The position numbers and the translations under genes were made by a program. The notes under the pieces are model-generated. The model saw only the letters and a list, made by a program, of their open reading frames with translations, was not told where the DNA came from and did no database searches. Below, piece by piece: positions 10,355 through 22,468 of a stretch of 64,000 bases of DNA; position 1 is the stretch's first letter, and each line of letters opens with the position of its first letter. The stretch covers positions 62,001 through 126,000 of the forward strand of contig JAVXUO010001232.1 in NCBI GenBank assembly GCA_033065855.1, in the 5' to 3' direction. This DNA is from Escallonia rubra (lineage: Eukaryota; Streptophyta; Magnoliopsida; Escalloniales; Escalloniaceae).

Positions 10355-13084
10355 TATTCATTTCCTCCGTCATGTGTGGGGGAAGTTGGGCGGATGGGAG
10401 CACCCAGTAGAAGAGAAATTGGTCATGGTATGCTTGCTGAGAGAGCTCTTGAACCTATATTGCCGTCTGAAGATAATTTTCCTTACACTATACGTGTGGA
10501 GAGCACTATTACTGAAAGCAATGGCTCGTCAAGGTGAAGCAGTATTTGCCGTTTTAGTAACTCGACGACAAAATCTTGTTGACTTCATGTTGTTTTATTT
10601 AGCCCAGAACATTGTTCGCACATGGTTGTAGAATTTATGCACTTAATATCTTGTATTTCCCTATGACATTTACTTATGAAGTGAAGTCTAACACTTGCAC
10701 CTTCAAATTTGGTATCTTGATGTGGCAGTATGGCTTCTGTTTGTGGAGGATGCTTAGCATTAGAAGATGCTGGGGTTCCGCTTAAGTGCTATATTGCAGG
10801 TATAGCAATGGGTATGGTTTTGGATACAAAGGAATTTGGGGGAGATGGAACCCCACTTATCCTATCCGACATAACTGGATCCGAAGATGCATCTGGAGAT
10901 ATGGATTTCAAGGTCAACTGGCATTTCATGCATCTCTTATCTAGTGTGCTCTGTTTTCTTTTGATTGCAGTTTGAAAATTTACAGACGATGTGCTTCCTC
11001 CTTATGTATTAAACTACTGCTGGTAGTGTTTGCATGGAAGAGCCAAAAGACTGGAGAGAGATGAATAAATTCATTCAGTTCTTTAATGCTGCAGGTTGCT
11101 GGAAATGAGGATGGTATAACTGCTTTCCAGATGGATATAAAGGTTATGTGCCATCAATTTAATGATAGTTTCTGTCTAAGATGAGTGTATCCAGGCATAC
11201 ACATGCGAGGAGTTTTTGTTCTTGACCACCAGCCAGTTACTTCTGGTAGCTATGTATGTTCACAGTGCTAAATTCTTCTATGACAGGTAGGAGGGATTAC
11301 TTTGGCAATCATGAAGCAGGCTCTCCAACAAGCAAGAGATGGGCGAAAGTATATTCTTGGTAAAGTGCGCCATCACCTAACTATGACATGTGAAAATACA
11401 TGTTAAATGACATAGAAGATGTTATTCAAATCGTCGGAGTGGGTGGTGAACACGCTTTCACGTGCATATATTCAAATTGAATAGATAGAAAACAACAGTC
11501 TTACTTGGTCGTTACTCGTATCGGGGATGACCCTGATGACCATGCCCTTTTTAGAAGTTTCTCCTCTGTTGCTTAAAATAATGTGGTTTCAGTCCAATTA
11601 ATTGATAACGTTTTCATGCAAAATGCTCGACTTTTCAATCAGAGATCTTGACGTCTCGTTTTATGTCTAGGAAGTCTTGTCATGTGCTGAGATTTGGACC
11701 TATTGTGCTATTTGTATAATAGGAAGTTATGTTATGCATATCCGTAACTTTTAATAGGTGAAGCTACTTAATGTTTCATCTCGTTTTTCTGTTCTTAGCT
11801 GAGATGTTGAAATGTTCACCGACCCCTTCAAAAAGCCTTTCAAAGTATGCTCCCCTGATTCATGTCATGAAGGTCTGTTTTTCTTCTGTAGACACCGTTC
11901 TTTTTGTCTTGAAAACTAGGACCTTGATTGCTCCTTACCTAGAAGCTTATTTGCTGTAGGTCAAGCCGGAAAGAATAAATCTTATTATTGGTTCTGGTGG
12001 TAAGAAGGTGAAAAGTATCATTGAAGAAACTGGAGTAGAAGCTATTGACACACAAGACAATGGAATTGTAAGCTATGAAGAGCCTGTTATCCTCTAGTGC
12101 CTTTAGTTTTGATGTTCTCATATCACGGCTTACACATATATTGCTCTTGCAGGTGAAAATAACTGCAAGAGATTTGACAAGCTTAGAAAAGTCTAAAGCG
12201 ATTATTATGAGTTTGACCATGGTTCCAACTGTGGGGGACATATATAGGTCTCGTTTTCTCTCCTTATACAGGCATGCATATATTGAGTTACAGAGAAAAT
12301 TTATTGGCTAGATTTTCCGGTTTCTAGCTGGGTAAACTTATGTAATTACAGTTTACTTGCTTGTAAGAGTGATTTCTGCAACATTTTTGTGTCCTGCTGG
12401 TTTCAACATCCTTGCTCCTGTCTGATTAGATGATTTCTCTCTGATCAGGAATTGTGAGATCAAATCAATTGCTCCTTATGGAGCTTTTGTGGAGATAGCA
12501 CCTGGCCGAGAGGTATATATGTTTCATGCATGTTGTACATAGCAGGTGCTATACCAGATATATGCTTAACATGCTAAAGTGATATAAATTTGTATGTGTT
12601 GCAGCTCCTTCTTGCCTAAGTCAGATTTGCCTATTGCAAATTTCTAAATTTAGTAAACAGAATCTTTAATGTTTGCAAAACCCTAGAATGACGTACCGAA
12701 TATTCATTCCTTCTCAGCGTCACTTAATACTTGGAAAAGAACAGTACTATCGATGCAATATTATCTATATAATTTATTGTCTTGCCATACGTTGACATCA
12801 TTTCTTTGCACTTATTACTTGAAACTTGTTAAAAATTAAGGCGTGGTGGGAGAGAGAGATATGGATTAGAATTTTCAAAGTTACAACATTGTTTTATTTT
12901 GCTGCAGGGACTTTGTCATATTAGTGAGTTGAGTTCGAGTTGGTTGGCAAAGGCAGAGGATGTAAGATCACTTATCTTTTGTTCCTTCTACCGATTTGTG
13001 GAGGTCATGGTATAGTTATCACTTTCCTCGGACCAATTACAGGCTTTCAAGGTTGGAGACCATGTTGATGTCAAGCTCATTGAG
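10355..13084 (+). CDS. PNP2: Polyribonucleotide nucleotidyltransferase (mitochondrial type), exons for core 2, KH and S1
   Basis: PNPase degrades RNA 3' to 5' by phosphorolysis and trims organelle transcripts. Ten exons are visible: 10355-10533, 10729-10912, 11095-11142, 11287-11359, 11799-11872, 11960-12067, 12153-12247, 12449-12512, 12908-12961, 13043-13084. Every intron is GT-AG and all phases agree. The exons encode the second RNase PH domain, with the phosphate-binding [13 protein letters not shown] (split by intron 1) and the catalytic [12 protein letters not shown] (Asp/Asp/Lys equivalents of bacterial PNPase). The KH domain follows with [18 protein letters not shown], then the S1 domain from [19 protein letters not shown] onward. 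The sequence closely resembles plant mitochondrial rather than chloroplast PNPase as I know them. With the last exon at 31011-31385 the visible part is 431 aa, under half of a usual plant PNP2 of about 990 aa. Exons for the first RNase PH and helical domains were not found in the window. No stop or frameshift was seen, so the gene may be intact with far upstream exons, or it may be a 5'-truncated copy. Confidence 0.93.
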
Positions 13085-13250
13085 GTTAGGATCTTTCTAT
13101 CCCTTTAATTTGCAGTAACAGCATAAGTATTCTTTTGGTTTCATTAGAACGATGCTTCCGTTTCTTTTACACACATTTAGAGGCTGTATATTTTTGATGG
13201 AGCTAGCTTCCCCTGGATAATTTTTTTTGAACTACTCTTATTATTTATAT

Positions 13251-14382
13251 GGAGGCTGATCCACATATAGCGCTGGAAAAAGCCCCCATTTTCCACAGCT
13301 TTGATCTGGTTGTCCACATCACCTAGTGGATGGCTGTGATCCCTTTTTTTAATCATCTCGCGTAACTGCCCCAGTGAGGGGCGGTCAGTATCTATACCAT
13401 TTTTGCCCCTTTTATCTTCCTCATCTTTTTATTTTTTTACATGTACCCTCCCCCCCCCCCCACCACCACACCACCACCACTCTCTCTGTCTCCCCATCAT
13501 CGCCATAGCCAGCAACCATCACTCCCACAGCCAACAACCGCCAGTGTTCAATGATCACTGTCCACCTACCACCATTCCCTAGACAACAAACACCGTGCCA
13601 ACAGTCAACCACTACCGTTTGAGCAGTCACTCGACACGGTTCCAACAGTCAAACGTCCAACCCCAACATCCACCACCAGGCTCTGCACCATATATGTTAA
13701 AGAAACTTCATTCGATATCATCATCTCAGGTTCCACATTCCTGACAAATTCGAGTTCGATTCGAAGTGTTCATAATACAAAAGTTCTAATTCAATCACTC
13801 TTTTTTTATGCTCAAGTAACGACCAAATTGTATATATACAAGAGACATGAGAGAAGACGAAAAACTGAACTTAACTATGGCGGTGGAGTGTTTGCTCGAT
13901 TACGGTGAAGAATGTGTTCTAAGTGGTGGTGATTGTAGATGGTAGCTGTGGCGGGGATGCTGGTGCCGATAAAGATGAAGCCAGACAAAGGACTGTTGCG
14001 GCGGCTGCAGCTTAGGCGTCGCGAAGGACAGTAGTGGCGTCGACGGCGTCAACGTCGGCAACGTCTGTCAGCGGCATCATTCGTTGGTGTCGTCCGTTTA
14101 GCAGCGGCATCCGTCGAGCATCGTCGTCCATCAGCGTTATTGCTGCCCTGTGCCTTGTGCCTTGTGCCAGATGGAGAGACACAGAGAGTCTGGTAGAGTT
14201 GTACAGTACAGAGTACAACAGAGAGAGACCCTTTAGATTTTGGGATTGAAAGGCATATATGGCATAATCACTAACCGCCCCTATGAGGGGCGTGCAAAAT
14301 TGTAAAAGAAAAAGCATCTCAGCCGTCCATTTTGCAACGTGGACGGCAAAGATGCATTGTGAATAGATGTGGATCAACCCCC
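13251..14382. mobile_element. Non-autonomous MULE with long TIRs and 9-bp TSD
   Basis: The 9-bp direct repeat TATTTATAT (13242-13250, 14383-14391) flanks GGAGGCTGATCCACAT at the left and ATGTGGATCAACCCCC at the right. These ends are inverted repeats with two mismatches over 16 bp. The inverted similarity continues inward, with indels, through the GGGGCGGT block to about 13415 and 14240. The interior is CCA/GC-rich with no transposase. The 9-bp TSD and long TIR define a Mutator-like element. Codons resembling captured exons could not be identified with confidence. Confidence 0.85.
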
Positions 14383-14391
14383 TATTTATAT

Positions 14392-16619
14392 ATGCGCACA
14401 CCTAAGCTACATATATCTGCATTGTCACGGCATCTTGTGGCGTCAGTTATGCCATGGCAACAGAAAAAAGGAGGATGGAACATTATTCGAGCATCTGAAA
14501 TTGACCATGTGCATGCAGTATGATCCATCAAAAAAGTGTTGCTATTTTATTGTTTAATTCGTTTTATTGAGCATACGACAACATTGAATCCCGTAAGAAT
14601 GCCACCTACTACGGTCAGATCTTTGAATCGCGGGGCTTGCCGAATTCCTGAAGAATATAAGACTGGAGATGATGATCCTACTCCCGAGCATAGAATTAAT
14701 AGGGGACTACTGAGGGGATATTATGGTGAACTCCAAGCTGTTAGTATTAGCAGCAGACGTAAAACTTGTGAAGAGCGAGAGAGATCTAGTTCCATTATGC
14801 TCATGTGGACGACCAATGATGCGTTGGCAAACGGCCAAAGATCCTTAGGGAAATCAGCTATGGTTGTGGTACTAGATGTAGATTTACTCCCTATCAGCAT
14901 GCATACATGCTATTTATCATTTGTCTAATATGACTAGATATATTATCCCTTGATTGGATACGAAGGTATTCATTAGAACTATATACTACAATAACTTGGA
15001 TGCGGAGTTCTAATCATATAGATAGACCTTTTGACCTATAAAATCTTTTTGCCCCAGTAGAATCTTTTTTCTTTCTGTTCAATAATTTTTCCGAACTTTT
15101 CCGCAAAATATCTGTGACTTCCTTTTTCAATACTAACATCCCAAGCTCAATCCATCCCCACCGGCTAGGACACTACTCATCCCCTCGGCCAAGGACAATG
15201 AAGATGTCATTCCTCTTTTGATAAGAGAAGTTGTGCATTATGGTACTTATAGCATGAAAACGGTATTTTCACATTCTAGAAATTACTTGTTGTAGATTTT
15301 AGTTCTTATTCAGTTTGTACGAATCTCTATTTCACTCAATGCTATTTCATTTGTCTCATGTCAAGAAAAAAATCATGTTGCTATTGATCCAAGAGGAGAG
15401 GATCTCAATTACATTGATTGAAGACCTCTAGGAACGATGCAAGATGATAGGAGAGTAATTGGGAAGCAATTGTAGCATTTGGAGCAAGTTTGACTTTACC
15501 ATTGTGCACTGTTTCACAGAAACATGTATAGGTTTTTCATTTGGGTTCGGATTGAGGTTCTCAATGTGCCGTTGGAAAGGTATCGAGAAGCTCTACGCCC
15601 TAAGGGGCACGGTCAGTTACGAAACGACAAATCAACTAGGCTGGTCCTCAAAATAGTGGCCAAAGTGCCGGTCAACTCTTTTAGCAACTTTAACGGCTAT
15701 GTTTGATCACCTTTGGACCTTTTTCTGGGGTCATTCAAAAGAGGAACTGTGATGCTTATCAAACTAGGAATCCATTGCTCAAGTAGCACAATTCCCTTCT
15801 GTGCAAAATTACCTCTCTGCCCTTAAATGCTTTTGGGTTCTTCTAGTCTAGAAGCAACGTAAAGCTATTTATAGGGTCTCTATGTATTGTCTTATGTTGG
15901 TGTATTGAAAGCAATAAAATTGGAGTAGGGAAGAGGTTGTTCCGTCCTATACCAATTACTATGTATTTATTCTCGTCTATTGTCTTCAACTAACATAGTA
16001 CCCTAGCAATGCTCGGGGAGCTAAAATGTGGTATCTCAAGAATCAAATAGAAAGATAAGTAAGTTATCTGAATGCATGATATAGATATCACTAGATGTTT
16101 GTTTCTAATTAGGGAAAGAAAATACATATGTTTAAAGCTATTTATAAGTGGTAGTATCATGCTAACTATGATAATGAGGTAACCTTAATAGTTACCTTAG
16201 TGTTAGTTATGGCAAAAATAATGGTAAAAATCTCCCTCATATCATGTCTTATTTTTAATACATATAATAACGTAGAACAGCTGAAAAAGGGCACTGACGG
16301 TGAAAGGACGGTCTCTCGTTTTACCTGTGTCTAAAAGAGCTACAATGACGTTTCCTTCTGGAGAAGCGCATAAATTGCCATGACCAAGAAAAATGTACCT
16401 TATATAGTTTTCTGCTGGAGCTCTAACTTTCTTCACAGTATATTAACTACCTTTAGAGAAATGAGATAAATTTATTCTTTTCTTCTGGTCCTTATTATTT
16501 TAAGTTCCGTACCTATGGTATTTTAACCATAAGCTAAATTGAATAATTTCATCACAAGTTTCTATCCTTTTTTTGTTCTCTTATAGAAATTTTCTTGCAG
16601 ATAAACGACTTGTAGACAT
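14392..16619. other. Intron sequence with no recognised feature
   Basis: Nothing was assigned here. The 130-codon ORF at 14536-14928 has no familiar domain and no support beyond length. A few imperfect AT-rich stretches do not resolve into a repeat family. Confidence 0.5.
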
Positions 16620-17640
16620 GAATTATCACATAAACAGTTGTATAAACTTTACCCGACTATGAAATCAGTCCCTGAACCCCCTAATTTCTTGTAGATAATC
16701 TTTGAATTATGCTCAGTCATCAATTTACTCCTAAGTTAACATTTTTGTTACATATTTAGGGGTATTTAAGTCAATTAAAAACAGTGCCCTACTTCCTCCT
16801 GAGCGACACCCACCACCACTAAGGCCGAGAACCAGCAAAAAACTCCCGTATTTGCCAATCACTAACGCATCCAAGGCCGCAGGCCAAGATCCGTCGGAGA
16901 GGCCTAGCCTGATCTAAAAAGTGCGAAGTTGATGGGATGGTTATCGTGCAGTGGTGGTTCCGATTGGGGTAGTAGCTGTGGTGTGTTGAAGGTGGGGCAA
17001 GGTGTGGTGTGGCTGTGATGTGGTGGTAAGTACAACGATATGGTGCATGTGGCAGTGTGGTGTGGTGGTGAATACGGCAGTGTGGTGATGTGGTAGGTGC
17101 AACACTGTAGCGTGGTGGTGGGTGAAGCAGTGTGTGGTTGTGGTGTGGTGGTGGGTTCGACAGGATGTGCTGTGGCTGTGACTGTGGTGGTGGGTGCAGC
17201 GGTGTGGTGAGTACATGTGATTTTGTTGATGGAATTTGGCGGTGCTTTGGTGGTTTCGGTGGGGGTAATGGGAGGCTATGGGTTCCACCGGTGGCGGCAG
17301 GTTCCGGTGTTGTTGATGGTGTGGAGGTGTAGCGGGTGGTGGTAAGTTTGGCTGGGTTGCTGGTGGCTGTTGTAGCTGTGAGACTATTCATGTTTTGATA
17401 GATCACAGCCCATCCATTTAGTCTCTCCCTCTTCTTGAATTTGGGGAGTTTCACGTGCATGGCATTTCCAATTTTTGCTTTAGAAGCATGAAATCAAAAA
17501 TTTAGTCCTGAACTTAACTGGAAAAACAATAAAAGGGGCTGAAATGGAGCGTAGTACACGGACGGTTTTCAAGAAATTGTAACTACATAGACTGATTTCA
17601 GTAAACGGGCAAACTAGGAGGAGGGAGAAAAATGTAATAA
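16620..17640. mobile_element. Candidate TIR element with GTG-rich core
   Basis: A block at 16645-16700 (ACCCGACTATGAAATCAGTCC ... TAATTTCTTG) recurs inverted at 17560-17620 (CAAGAAATTG ... GACTGATTTCAGTAAACGGGC). The interval between is dominated by GTGGTG repeats (about 16970-17350). This arrangement resembles the MULE at 13251-14382, but exact ends and a TSD were not found. The His/Pro-rich ORFs on the minus strand are translations of the repeat. Confidence 0.5.
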
Positions 17641-18299
17641 TCCCTAAAAGCAAGTTGAACGAGTTCTGATTGCGTTTTCTTAGGTTGCTGATGAATAAGT
17701 AGTATACTTGCAAATTTAAGATTAATTTGTCAATTCGAGCTTACTAAGTATTGAACTATATTCAAAAAATTGTTCTTGAAGCTAATGTTATATACATACA
17801 TATACTTTCTCCCGCACAGCTACTCTAGAATAAGTTGTTTGTTGTTATACAGCTTGGATTAGAAACTTTTTCAACTAAACATTTTGTTTTGTACAGTGGC
17901 ATCAGGAACAAACAGCATATTCAATCGAATCACCTCCCCTATAATTACCCCCACTTTCAACTATCTGATTAGCAAATTCTTATAAAAGAATAAGCTGCTA
18001 GTGCGAGCGCGCGTGTGAAGCAATAAATGAATCTGAAGAAAGCTTCTACCTCTAGAGTAAATCAAAGCTAAGAGTTTTGCAATCTGAAAATTTTGACGAA
18101 GATGCAAATTGTGATGAATACTGCGAGGAAGAGGCTACAGAGGCTTTGATCGATATAATAGAACTTAAGGTTTTTTTCTTATCTAGTCTTTATATGATCA
18201 CTTTACTGAATTGCCATTTGTATTTCCGATCTTGAGAATAAGAGAGTGACTCCACCTTCTCTTTAGAATTAGGGTTTTGACATGACCTTTCTTGATCTA
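17641..18299. other. No feature seen
   Basis: AT-rich intron sequence without a recognisable gene or repeat. Confidence 0.4.
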
Positions 18300-19210
18300 A
18301 AGAGACTAGCTCGGCATCTTCACTTGGATCAAATGCGGCGTTCGGATCGCCTCCGGGGACCACCAAAGGATTCCTTTACTGACGATTTTGTTGGTCAGCG
18401 GTGAAGTCCGACTCATCAACGAGTTGCAACGTCTGCACGGCAAATACCTCCTGTGCCTTTAAAGGTTAACCGAGGGAAAAAACCTGTACAGGATGTCAGT
18501 GACCTTTGGCCTGAACAGATGCAAGTATCCAGTTCGGGTTCCGATCGAGTAACAAGTACTATAAAGGAATTGAAGGAGATGTTACAGAAAGCATCTCAAG
18601 AAAATGCTGAATTGCGGCAAACTAGGTTGTTACTCCAGGAGAATATTGCAGCAGTGGCTCATGACGGAAACCTGGAGAGCAATAAGCAAGCATCCATGGC
18701 TGGAAAGGAAGGCACTGATATGGCGCGTGGATCTCACGCTCATGTTCACGTGCCTAATGTGCAAAGTGATGAGAGCAGAGAGGTTCACTCACAGAGGATT
18801 AATGCTGACCTGGCAAGTCAGTTACACACCTACTGCATATCAAACTGCAAATCAAACAGTTGATTTGCAGTAGAAAACGGTCTGAGGGGCTAAAACCTGA
18901 TAGAGAACAATCTTGGGGGCTAAAATTAGATTCGATTGGTCCTCAAAACATTAATGGTGTTCAAGGAGCGGAATATTTTACTTAAGATGTTGAGGATGAA
19001 ATGTTGCATTGGCAAAATTCTGTTGTAGTTTATATGTTGGGATCTCGACCTCCTTTCCATGTTTTGAAAGGATTTCTGGAAAGAATCTGAAAAAGTTGTG
19101 GGGGCTTCCAGCTGAGTCTCCTCAAATCCGGAGTATATATTGCTAAATTTCTCTCTGAGGATGCACATACCCAATCCTTAAACTGGGACCATGGTCGTTT
19201 GATAACAACC
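18300..19210 (+). pseudogene. LINE ORF1-like fragment with DUF4283 domain
   Basis: An open stretch at 18453-18863 encodes a Gln/Glu-rich coiled-coil-like segment (around KELKEMLQKASQENAELRQT). Downstream, in another frame (18970-19200), DVEDEMLHWQNSVVVYMLG, PPFHVLKGFLERI and KFLSEDA match the DUF4283 domain of plant L1-type LINE ORF1 and related RNA-binding proteins. A TAA and a TGA break the DUF4283 part. No endonuclease or reverse transcriptase follows; Copia A sequence begins directly after, so the LINE is truncated. Confidence 0.65.
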
Positions 19211-19218
19211 CCTCATTC

Positions 19219-20671
19219 TTAAGCCTTGGACGCTAGCGGTCTCGCTTGAGAAAGCAGGTTTGAGCAAAATTCCACAATAGATGTAGAAAATTTAGTAGTG
19301 CAATTAAGATCGTGGGTCATCTTGCTCATAGAGATCAAATTACACGCCAAATTCAAAACATGCAAAATCGAGTGCAGAATAATATTTTTTGACAGCAACA
19401 TTGACCCTTTCCCAGTAACATTAGAGAATGTTCCATCGGCTATTTTTACTCTAAAATTTCCACAGCAAGGAGTATATGAGTAAAATAGTGATGAGTTACC
19501 TGTCATATGGTCTGAGGCCCCAGAATCAAGCCAAGGGCAATTATATTGAGCATGAAGTGCAGTACCTTGTGCATAGTAACTGGTTGTAGTGTTTTGGTTA
19601 CCCACGGTTGGCTGACTCGAGAGTTTCTGTAGTTGCTGTAGTTGGGCCTTGGTGAAGTAGATCCCATTCTTATCACTGCTAGCCCGAGTGTCTTCACTCT
19701 TTTCTTCTACAGTAGCTTGAAATCCTTTTCCCTTGTTTGATCCCCGAGGTTTCCAGTTGGATGGCTTACCATAAATATCCCAGCCAGTGTCTCGGGTGTG
19801 GCCCGGTTTATTGCAGTGACTGCACCACGGACGTCCTCCTCTCTAGTTGTTTCTGTGATCTCAACGAGACCTGTCAGTGGAGGGACTATTCTTTGTGGCT
19901 AAAGCCATAGTTTCCATGGGCATTTCACTACTAATAACAGCCTCTTTTTTTTCCTCCAAGCATAACACGCTTCCTGCTAGCTTCACGATGGACTTCGGCA
20001 AATGCTTCATCGATGGAAGGCAAAGACCGACGTCCCAATATCCTTCCTCTTACTTCATCCAACTCTCTACTCAGGCCCGTAAGGAACTCATACAATCTTT
20101 CCATTTCAAGGTGTCTTTTGAACTTCAGATTTCCTTCAAGATCACCCCAATCAGCTTCATAATGCATGTCCAACTCTTACCAAAGAGTCTGCAGCTCATT
20201 GTAGTACTCGGTCATCTCCAAGGTTCCTTGACACATTTATTTTAATTTGTTCTTAATCTCAAATACCTGAGATGCATTCTCAAGATCAGAGTAATTCTTA
20301 TTGACAGCATCCCAAATAGCCTTGGCAGTCCGAATGAACAAATAGGTCCGGCTAATGTGCGACTCCATTGAGTTGATCAACCATGCCATGACAATTGAGT
20401 TGTTGAGTTCCCAATTGACATTTGTTGAATCTCCTAGAGCTGGACGTTGGATCTCTCCAGTGATATACCCCATCTTTCCTCTTCCTAGAATCACCAAAAG
20501 TACAGATTGTGACCACTGTAGGAAATTCTTCCCATCCAGTTTGTGAATCATGATCTGCAACGAGGAGTTATCCCCGAAGGACTGTGGCGCTGCTGGTTGC
20601 ATGACAGCTTCTGAGGTGGTGGACGACGAAGAATCCTTCTCCACACTTGACATCCCTTCTTTGTAGTTCAA
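19219..20671 (-). pseudogene. Copia A gag and protease, truncated
   Basis: On the minus strand, gag begins with an ATG at 20671 and carries LDGKNFLQWSQSVLLVILGRGKMG and the SYLFIRTAKAIWDAVNKNYSD-like segment typical of Copia gag (the second is changed to RTYLFIRT here). A second gag piece (DEVRGRILGRRSLPSIDEAFAEV) lies at 20173-19931, and a protease-like region with WLDSGASDHMTG (D-S-G triad) at 19605-19219. Frame changes separate the pieces. Integrase, RT, RNase H and a 3' LTR are absent; coding sequence stops near 19219 against the LINE fragment. Confidence 0.8.
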
Positions 20672-20715
20672 CGTAGGCTAAATTCAAGGGCAGTGAGGAG
20701 AGACAGTAGAGCACT

Positions 20716-20727
20716 GCTCTGATACCA
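20716..20727 (-). promoter_or_regulatory. Copia A primer binding site
   Basis: On the minus strand this reads TGGTATCAGAGC, the complement of the initiator-tRNA-Met 3' end used by most plant Copia elements. It lies between the LTR and gag. Confidence 0.9.
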
Positions 20728-20732
20728 TAAAA

Positions 20733-20941
20733 GTGTATCTAATTATATGAGAGAAATTCTCCATGTATTAACATTAGGAATTTTACAGACTATATATATA
20801 GCTAATTGACATCTAAATAAGGAAGGGAAGACCTCTAGATAAGGAATAACTAAATTACAAGGATGGCTATCAATTAGGATGCTCACTCCTAAAAATTAGG
20901 TCATATTTACAGCAATAGCTAATAATATGAAAATTCCAACA
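20733..20941 (-). mobile_element. Copia A 5' LTR (about 209 bp)
   Basis: On the minus strand it starts TGTTGGAATTTTC and ends near GATACA, a few bases before the PBS. It is short for a Copia LTR. No second copy was found, consistent with loss of the 3' half of the element. Confidence 0.7.
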
Positions 20942-21778
20942 AATAAAGAATTAAGGTTACGCCAATATGAAATCGTTCGTTTATATGGGTTGGAATTCTC
21001 AATTAGAAGGTTGCAAATACTACTAAACTTCTTGGTGATTCATAATCAACTCTTGATCAGGTATGAAAAAAAATTATAGTCTTATTCCATCCAAATGACA
21101 ATGTCATCTTCTTGAAATCAGCTAAATACTGTAATCATGGTTGTTTGACGTACATCCCCATATTCGGCTTACTTTCATCTTCAGCTTAACTTCATGCAAT
21201 GCATCAAGTTGTGCATTTCAATTATTCTGTTTCCTAGATCATAGGCCAACATTTTGTGTTTAACCTCGATCAGGCCGCATCCTTTAGTGTGCGAGCGTAT
21301 CACGGGGCACTTGCTATATCCACTAAGGCTTCATCCCAACACATTAAGTGGTTTAGTGTAACAAAAAAGAAGAGTATTTTTTTGTCGGGAACCAAAGAAA
21401 TGCAAATATTGTCGTGTCGGTTGAAAAAAAATACAGTGACTGAAAAGACAAATACTAAATTTGAAATTCTTCTTTAAGTAACTAAATTTATAACTTAATG
21501 CAGTCAAACATGAAAAAACGCTTGAAGTTGACGGTGAAACTATTATATCAATGACCTATTACACGTCAAACAACCCTTAAAAGATATGAAACCTAATTAA
21601 ACTAAAGCAGATTTCTTTTAAGGGTGGGAGGAGGGAAGGGGGGGGGGTGTTGCCAGAGCGAATCGAAGACTATTCATCCGTGAGGCACAAATCAGAGCTC
21701 CGGAAATTTATGCGGAGTTCCTCTGAAAATTCATGTCACCAATATTTCGGAGAGATCTTAGCTAGATATGTAAACTCG
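20942..21778. other. No feature seen
   Basis: AT-rich sequence; the 73-codon ORF at 21256-21477 has no recognisable domain. A G-tract lies at about 21640-21650. Confidence 0.4.
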
Positions 21779-22197
21779 CTATAAAGCTAGGTAGCACGGA
21801 CACGGACATGGTGTCCGACACTGACACCGACACCGACACCGATTGGGACACCAGACACCGCAATTTCCAAAAAATCAGATTTTGGCCACCGCAGGACATC
21901 GCTAAACTTTTACATATATTTTTATTTACACACACAGACACATTAAAAATAAATATAAATTGGAGCAACTGAATTTTGTTCTAAATGAATGAGAAAGAAA
22001 TCTAGTAACATGAATAGTCTCAACAGTAATAAGAAAGAATGTTGGTAATAAGAAAGCAGTTGAATGTCTCAACAGTTCCAAGATTAGAGTCAACGGTAAC
22101 GAAAGGGAAAGAAAAGAGATATGGGACCAAAGACATGAAAGAGAGGTTTTATATAGCCAGATGGGTTTGTCAAAAGTCGAAGGATTTGACCCGTCTT

Positions 22198-22456
22198 TGA
22201 AAAAATAGAGAACTTTTTATTCTATATCTTTCATTGATCAGAGGCTGAGTATAAATAAGAAAAAAAGTAACCTACATCCTTAATTTTAGGAACCAATTAG
22301 GTACCATAAAATCTGAGATTAATTACAATTAGAATCCTAGATAATAAAGCTAATGATCTGAAATATACCTACCTAAAATGCAACTAAATAATCACAAAAT
22401 CAATTAGACTTAAATCATTAACTCTAATTGAGTAATTTACTCCTTGAAATCCTTCA
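22198..22456 (-). repeat. Copia B 3' LTR
   Basis: Starts TGAAAAAATAGAG and ends GAAATCCTTCA on the plus strand. Homologous to 28236-28479. Confidence 0.9.
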
Positions 22457-22468
22457 CTCCCCCTCAAG
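22457..22468 (-). promoter_or_regulatory. Copia B polypurine tract
   Basis: On the minus strand TTGAGGGGGAG lies immediately before the 3' LTR, the expected position of the plus-strand primer. Confidence 0.85.

Noticed and set aside
14536..14928. 130-codon ORF in the PNPase intron
   Set aside because: No recognised family; intron context and no neighbouring exon structure.
16819..17460. 213-codon Pro/His-rich ORF
   Set aside because: Low-complexity translation of a GTG repeat core in a TIR element.
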